This document shows, piece by piece, positions 60,672 to 64,000 of a stretch of 64,000 nt of DNA (positions are counted from its first letter, which is position 1; each line of letters begins with the position of its first letter). Location of the stretch: NCBI GenBank assembly GCA_013298595.1, contig JAAFIG010000009.1, positions 83,216 to 147,215 on the forward strand, read 5' to 3'. The position numbers and the translations under genes were made by a program. The stretch comes from Deinococcales bacterium. Lineage in GTDB: Bacteria; Deinococcota; Deinococci; Deinococcales; JAAFIG01. The notes below the pieces were generated by a model. The model saw only the letters and a program-made list of their open reading frames with translations, did not search any database and was not told the origin of the DNA.

Positions 60672-60707
60672 TGCTACTCATTATAGTTGGAATGGTAATG
60701 CTACTCA
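60662..60707. repeat. 19-bp exact direct repeat at the ends of two convergent genes
   Basis: GGAATGGTAATGCTACTCA occurs at 60662-60680 and 60689-60707, period 27. The first copy contains the stop codon of the small unknown gene; the second reaches into the stop region of galK. The 27-nt period is the same as that of the moaA 3' duplication. Confidence 0.85.
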
Positions 60708-61813
60708 CTCGGACTGAGTAAACGCGGTGTGTTACCTGTTCGTTTGCTGTACTCGGCTGCAATTGCTTCGCCTGCCGCTCGTCCCATACCAACATCAGCA
60801 ATCATCACGACACTGCCACCAAAGCCGCCACCTGTTAAACGAGCACCATAAATGCCTTTGGTTTCTCGAGCCAGATCAACAATTAAATCTATTTCGGGTT
60901 CGGAAACATCGTAATCGTCGCGCATCGAAGCGTGCGAAGCATAAAACAATGCACCAAGTGTCTCGAGGTCACCTGTCTCGAGGGCAGTGATGGCTTTTAA
61001 AACTCTGGCATTTTCGGAAATCACATGTTTAGCACGTTGAGCAAAGGGGGCTGGCAAGGCTGCAACCCGTTCAAAGTCGTGGGGTAAAAGGTCGCGCAAA
61101 CTATGAATCCTCAGCAAAGCACAGGCTTGTTCGCATTCTGCCCGACGGGTTTTATAATTACGGCTGCCATGTTCACCTGCTGAAAGACTATGCGTCAGAC
61201 CACTGTGCAAAATTACCAGCTCGAGGTTTTTAGGTAAAACCACTGTTTTGGTTTCTAAGGTTTTAAAATCAATAAATAAAGCCTCGCCATTGCGTCCAAG
61301 GCTGCATGCCATTTGGTCAAGTAAACCAACTCGAGCACCAACTAAACCATTTTCGGCACGTTGGGCTATTTGAGCAGCTTCTAAATCGGAAATCTCGAGA
61401 TGAAAAGCTTGCCGAATGGCTTTAACCGTTGTCACCAGCAACGCTGCGCTTGAGGATAAACCACTGCCTAGTGGTACATCACTCGAGAACACCAGATCAA
61501 AACCAGTAAACACAAAACCATCTTGGTTCAGCACTTGGGTCACACCTTGAATGTAATCCAGCCAATCGCGCCCCGCAACTTCAGAGCCAAGGGTATACTC
61601 GAGTAACTGATTTTTTTGCAAACTAAAAACTTGTACCAATGAATCCGCTCGAGTTTCCAGCAACATGGTACAACGTTGCACAATTGGTGTTGGTAAGACC
61701 AAGCCCTCATTATAATCGGTGTGTTCACCAATTAAGTTGACCCGTCCAGCACTTGAAACAGTAACGCTGGCTGCTTTTTGAAAGTGCTGCTGAAAAACTT
61801 CACTCAGATTCAT
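60701..61813 (-). CDS. galK: Galactokinase
   Basis: A 370-residue GHMP kinase that phosphorylates galactose at C1, first step of the Leloir pathway. Signatures: galactokinase motif GRVNLIGEHTDYNEG at 23-37, the GHMP ATP loop PLGSGLSSSAALLV, and the C-terminal GARLTGGGFGGSVV. The length is normal. No galT, galE or galactose transporter is nearby, though sugar ABC genes lie 5 kb away. The start at 61813 has TAAACT (61825-61820) exactly 6 nt upstream, so the mRNA is probably leaderless. The 3' end overlaps a short direct repeat. Confidence 0.93.
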   Translation of the reverse strand: MNLSEVFQQHFQKAASVTVSSAGRVNLIGEHTDYNEGLVLPTPIVQRCTMLLETRADSLVQVFSLQKNQLLEYTLGSEVAGRDWLDYIQGVTQVLNQDGFVFTGFDLVFSSDVPLGSGLSSSAALLVTTVKAIRQAFHLEISDLEAAQIAQRAENGLVGARVGLLDQMACSLGRNGEALFIDFKTLETKTVVLPKNLELVILHSGLTHSLSAGEHGSRNYKTRRAECEQACALLRIHSLRDLLPHDFERVAALPAPFAQRAKHVISENARVLKAITALETGDLETLGALFYASHASMRDDYDVSEPEIDLIVDLARETKGIYGARLTGGGFGGSVVMIADVGMGRAAGEAIAAEYSKRTGNTPRLLSPSE

Positions 61814-61819
61814 AGCCGT

Positions 61820-61825
61820 AGTTTA
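61820..61825 (-). promoter_or_regulatory. Leaderless -10 element of galK
   Basis: On the minus strand TAAACT lies 6 nt before ATG at 61813. Confidence 0.5.
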
Positions 61826-61915
61826 ACAGGACAAGCAACTGTCAAACACTGCTTGCTGCTGAATCTATGAAACCTTCACCATTCGTTTATGCTCGAGTCA
61901 ATGTCGGTTTACCGC

Positions 61916-61944
61916 TTGCAAAGTACAGGCTTGCACTTTAGGAT
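61916..61944 (+). promoter_or_regulatory. Promoter of the liv operon
   Basis: TTGCAA (61916-61921), 17 bp, TAGGAT (61939-61944). The expected transcript start is about 61951, which rules out the far upstream ATG at 61889 and supports ATG 61964. Confidence 0.5.
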
Positions 61945-61963
61945 ACATAGCACACCAATTCTT

Positions 61964-62941
61964 ATGATACTTAAAGAGCGCTACGACCAAGACCTGCGTC
62001 TAGTCTCATCCCCTCAGGGCTGGGCAGTCTTCGCTTTAACCATACTCGGACTGGTTTTACTGCCAGTGCTATTTCCTGCATATTCGTACCCATTGGCATT
62101 ATTTATGGTCTATAGCTTAGTGGCGATTGGTTTAAATATTGTGGTGGGTTTTACTGGACAAATTTCGCTAGGGCATGCGGGTTTCTTTGCCATTGGAGCC
62201 TATATCGTCGCAAAATTCGCACCACTGATTAGTTTCCCAGTGGCATTGGTGTTGGCTGTCATTATTTGTGCCTTAGTTGGTTACGCTGTGGGTGTACCAG
62301 CCTTAAAACTCGAGGGTCCGTATTTAGCTATTGCAACCAGCGGCTTTGGATTAGCGATTCAACAATTTTTTGCCAATACCCCAACCGAATGGTTTGGTGG
62401 ACACAGTGGATTAATTGTTGAGAAAACCCAATTATTTGGCGATACCTTTGCTAAAGATAGCGCTTATTATTACATTGTACTGTTGGTAGCGGCACTACTG
62501 GTTTTTATGGCATTCAACTTAGCCCGTTCGCACATTGGCAGAGCCTTTGTGGCAGTCCGAGATGCCGAACTTGCTGCTCAGACCAGCGGGGTTAATGTGG
62601 CTCGAGCTAAAACCCTAGCGTTTGCTATTTCGGCAGTCTATGCAGGTGTAGCAGGTGCTTTATTCGCACCACTCTTAGGCATTGTTTCACCAGAAAGTTT
62701 TAGTTTACTACTCAGCATACAGTTTCTGAGCATGATCGTGATTGGTGGTATTGGCACAATTGCAGGTGGCATTCTTGGCGCTGGCTTAGTGACTGTCTTA
62801 CAAGACCAACTTGCCCAAGCCCCAGATTGGTCTGGTTTGTTGTATGGCTTAGTGGTATTGGTCGTGATGATTATCGAACCACTGGGTTTATACGGACGCT
62901 GGCTGAAAATCAAAATCTATTGGAAGACGTGGCCATTTTGA
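61964..62941 (+). CDS. livM: Branched-chain amino acid ABC transporter permease LivM
   Basis: A 325-residue inner-membrane permease of the HAAT family. The LivM signature VVGFTGQISLGHAGFFAIGAYI is near residue 60, then LEGPYLAIATSGFGLAIQ and the cytoplasmic loop VRDAELAAQTSGVNVARAKTLAFAISAVYAGVAGALFAP. The open frame extends to 61889, but the extra 25 residues are not membrane-permease-like and would lie in front of the promoter, so ATG 61964 is preferred. The leader would be about 12 nt with no ribosome binding site. livH follows after 25 bp, and a binding-protein gene after that. Confidence 0.88.
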   Translation: MILKERYDQDLRLVSSPQGWAVFALTILGLVLLPVLFPAYSYPLALFMVYSLVAIGLNIVVGFTGQISLGHAGFFAIGAYIVAKFAPLISFPVALVLAVIICALVGYAVGVPALKLEGPYLAIATSGFGLAIQQFFANTPTEWFGGHSGLIVEKTQLFGDTFAKDSAYYYIVLLVAALLVFMAFNLARSHIGRAFVAVRDAELAAQTSGVNVARAKTLAFAISAVYAGVAGALFAPLLGIVSPESFSLLLSIQFLSMIVIGGIGTIAGGILGAGLVTVLQDQLAQAPDWSGLLYGLVVLVVMIIEPLGLYGRWLKIKIYWKTWPF

Positions 62942-62966
62942 AAGACCTTATGAACGGAGTTTATTT

Positions 62967-63848
62967 ATGAGCCTCGAGACTGCCATTCGCTTACTGATTA
63001 TTGGTATCGAAGTCGGAAGCATTTACGCTTTAGTTGCCCTTAGCGTGGTGGTCTTATATCGCACATCTCGAGTACTCAATTTTGCCCAAGGCGAATTTTC
63101 TTTACTGGCTTGTTTTCTGGCTTTTACATTAGCCACTCAAATGGGTGTGCCATTATGGATTGCCTTTTTATTAGGCTTAGCCTCGAGCGCTGTGGTTGCA
63201 GGTGTATTCTATTTTTTCTTGTTGCGTCGAGCTAAAGCCCAAGACCCAATGAGTTTACTAATTTTAACACTGGGTTTTAGTTTATTTGCCAATGGTGCCT
63301 TAGCCCTGATTTTTAAAGTGGATAACAAACAAATGCCTGGTTTTGTGGATGTAATTGACACTTGGACAATTGCTGGTTTTACAATTGCAAAAAATTCGGT
63401 GCTAATTGCCATCAGTGGTTTTATCATGATGTTACTGCTGTATTTTTTTGTACAAAAAAGCAAAATTGGGCTTGCCATGCGAGCCGTATCACAAAACCCA
63501 GAAGTAGCTAAAGCTCTTGGAATACCAGTCAATGTGGTTTTAATCTCGAGTTGGGCTGTCGCTGCTATTCTTGGTAGTGTTGCTGCATTACTATTAACAC
63601 CTGCTGTGACTTTAAACCCAAATGCCATGCTTGACCCATTAAATAAAGCCTTTGCTGCTGCTGTTATTGGTGGTATGACCAGTTTGCCTGGCGCAGTGGT
63701 TGGTGGGTATTTACTTGGCATTATCGAATCGTATGTTGGAAATTTTGTTCCACAATTTAAATTAGCCCTCGCATTTATCTTGGTGATTGTCGTGTTGGTG
63801 TTTCGTCCTCATGGTTTGCTAGGCGAGAAAGAAACTCGTCGAGCCTAA
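62967..63848 (+). CDS. livH: Branched-chain amino acid ABC transporter permease LivH
   Basis: A 293-residue inner-membrane permease with about eight hydrophobic segments. LivH features are GIEVGSIYALVALSVVVLYRTSRVLNFAQGEF at the start and GLAMRAVSQNPEVAKALGIPVN (the EAA-like loop), followed by AAVIGGMTSLPGAVVGGYLLGIIE. CGGAG precedes the ATG. It follows livM, the reverse of the more frequent livH-livM order, and is followed by a binding-protein gene. The ATPase genes livG and livF are not in the window and may lie further right. Confidence 0.9.
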   Translation: MSLETAIRLLIIGIEVGSIYALVALSVVVLYRTSRVLNFAQGEFSLLACFLAFTLATQMGVPLWIAFLLGLASSAVVAGVFYFFLLRRAKAQDPMSLLILTLGFSLFANGALALIFKVDNKQMPGFVDVIDTWTIAGFTIAKNSVLIAISGFIMMLLLYFFVQKSKIGLAMRAVSQNPEVAKALGIPVNVVLISSWAVAAILGSVAALLLTPAVTLNPNAMLDPLNKAFAAAVIGGMTSLPGAVVGGYLLGIIESYVGNFVPQFKLALAFILVIVVLVFRPHGLLGEKETRRA

Positions 63849-63878
63849 CGTGCTTAGCACAAAAAAGGAGTGGGAATT

Positions 63879-64000
63879 ATGCGTAACAAAGTAAAAATCG
63901 CCTTCGGTATAGCAGTGGGAGCAGTGGCAGCTATTGCACTTGCTCAAGATTTAGGAGTCACCAAAACCAAAATTAAAATTGGTACATGGGGACCCACCAG
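63879..64000 (+). CDS. Branched-chain amino acid ABC transporter substrate-binding protein (5' part)
   Basis: Only the first 40 codons are inside the window. ATG at 63879 follows AAAAAAGGAG. The reading frame gives a signal peptide (MRNKVKIAFGIAVGAVAAIALA) and then QDLGVTKTKIKIGTWGPTS, the usual start of LivK-type periplasmic binding proteins (compare 'TEIKIGTWGPLTG'). It is the third gene of the livM-livH cluster, 30 bp after livH. The gene runs off the right edge. Confidence 0.85.
   Translation, partial: MRNKVKIAFGIAVGAVAAIALAQDLGVTKTKIKIGTWGPT

Larger units (their letters stand above)
1..64000. repeat. Highly iterated palindrome CTCGAG (about 390 copies, whole window)
   Basis: Hand counting gives 114 copies in 1-14430, 40 in the 2695-codon gene, 42 in the 4179-codon gene and 196 in 35063-64000, about one per 163 bp overall. 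Roughly 14-16 would be expected from base composition. Near-cognates CTCGAA and TTCGAG appear only a handful of times in the first 5.6 kb against 56 CTCGAG. Sites fall in all three reading frames: in the cupin gene at 1762 they encode Leu-Glu three times, Pro-Arg-Glu once and x-Ser-Arg twice. They also occur between genes (about 8543, 14138, 14408, 45526, 53546). No flanking bases are conserved. The pattern resembles HIP1 of cyanobacteria; its function is unknown. Confidence 0.93.

Noticed and set aside
61889..61963. N-terminal extension of livM to 61889
   Set aside because: It would lie upstream of the predicted promoter and encodes a segment unlike LivM.
1..64000. CTCGAG as a DNA uptake sequence
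   Set aside because: Known uptake sequences are longer, non-palindromic and about tenfold less dense; nothing here shows an extended consensus around CTCGAG.

Overview
The window looks like a chromosomal segment of a diderm bacterium of the Deinococcota (Deinococcus-Thermus) or a close relative, with unusually modest GC for that group (roughly 45-50% from a few lines counted by eye). Three things point there: a Lys-rich N-terminally extended HU; a start-site architecture in which a -10 hexamer TANNNT sits 5-7 nt upstream of many start codons with no ribosome binding site (leaderless transcripts, well known in Deinococcus); and giant DUF11/SdrD-B surface proteins paired with an outer-membrane barrel. 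The assignment is inference; no rRNA or other marker is present.

The most striking feature is not a gene. The palindrome CTCGAG occurs about 390 times in 64 kb by hand count (114 in the first 14.4 kb, where 3-4 would be expected by chance). It occurs on coding sequence of both orientations, in all three reading frames and between genes. It behaves like the highly iterated palindrome HIP1 of cyanobacteria, but with a different sequence and higher density. It is sparser in the two giant genes and absent around HU.

Layout. 1-14.1 kb: end of ribF, a Gfo/Idh/MocA oxidoreductase divergent from a cupin, a GNAT, a translationally coupled M20 peptidase/nitrilase/threonine-dehydratase-like operon, a two-gene P-loop ATPase plus TPR-protein module (possible signalling or defence pair), aldo/keto reductase-nagA, moaA, an amino-acid-type binding protein and a DUF4388-peroxiredoxin fusion. 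14.1-14.4 kb: gene-free, with a MerR/SoxR-like promoter and a strong hairpin. 14.4-35.1 kb: two overlapping giant genes (2695 and 4179 codons) that fill a third of the window. 35.3-38.6 kb: GNAT, MFS exporter and flavin reductase, divergent from an ArsR-type regulator. 38.7-43.7 kb: an ABC-F ATPase with a long basic tail, then a DUF2207 protein and LemA. 43.8-49.4 kb: MBL hydrolase divergent from an SDR, HU, a PlsC-type acyltransferase and two M16 peptidases (one lacking the zinc motif). 49.4-56.9 kb: sugar locus with trehalase, ROK regulator, and a carbohydrate ABC importer with two binding proteins, two permeases and no ATPase; one LacI/cre-like operator sequence recurs in front of trehalase and in front of the second binding protein. 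56.9-61.8 kb: lactate-oxidase-type flavoenzyme, 5-oxoprolinase pxpA and fused pxpBC, a small unknown gene and galK. 61.9-64 kb: livM, livH and the start of a branched-chain amino acid binding protein.

Together the genes describe a heterotroph feeding on peptides, pyroglutamate, amino sugars, trehalose-like sugars, galactose and branched-chain amino acids, with a large investment in surface structure. No rRNA, tRNA, CRISPR array or complete insertion sequence was seen.
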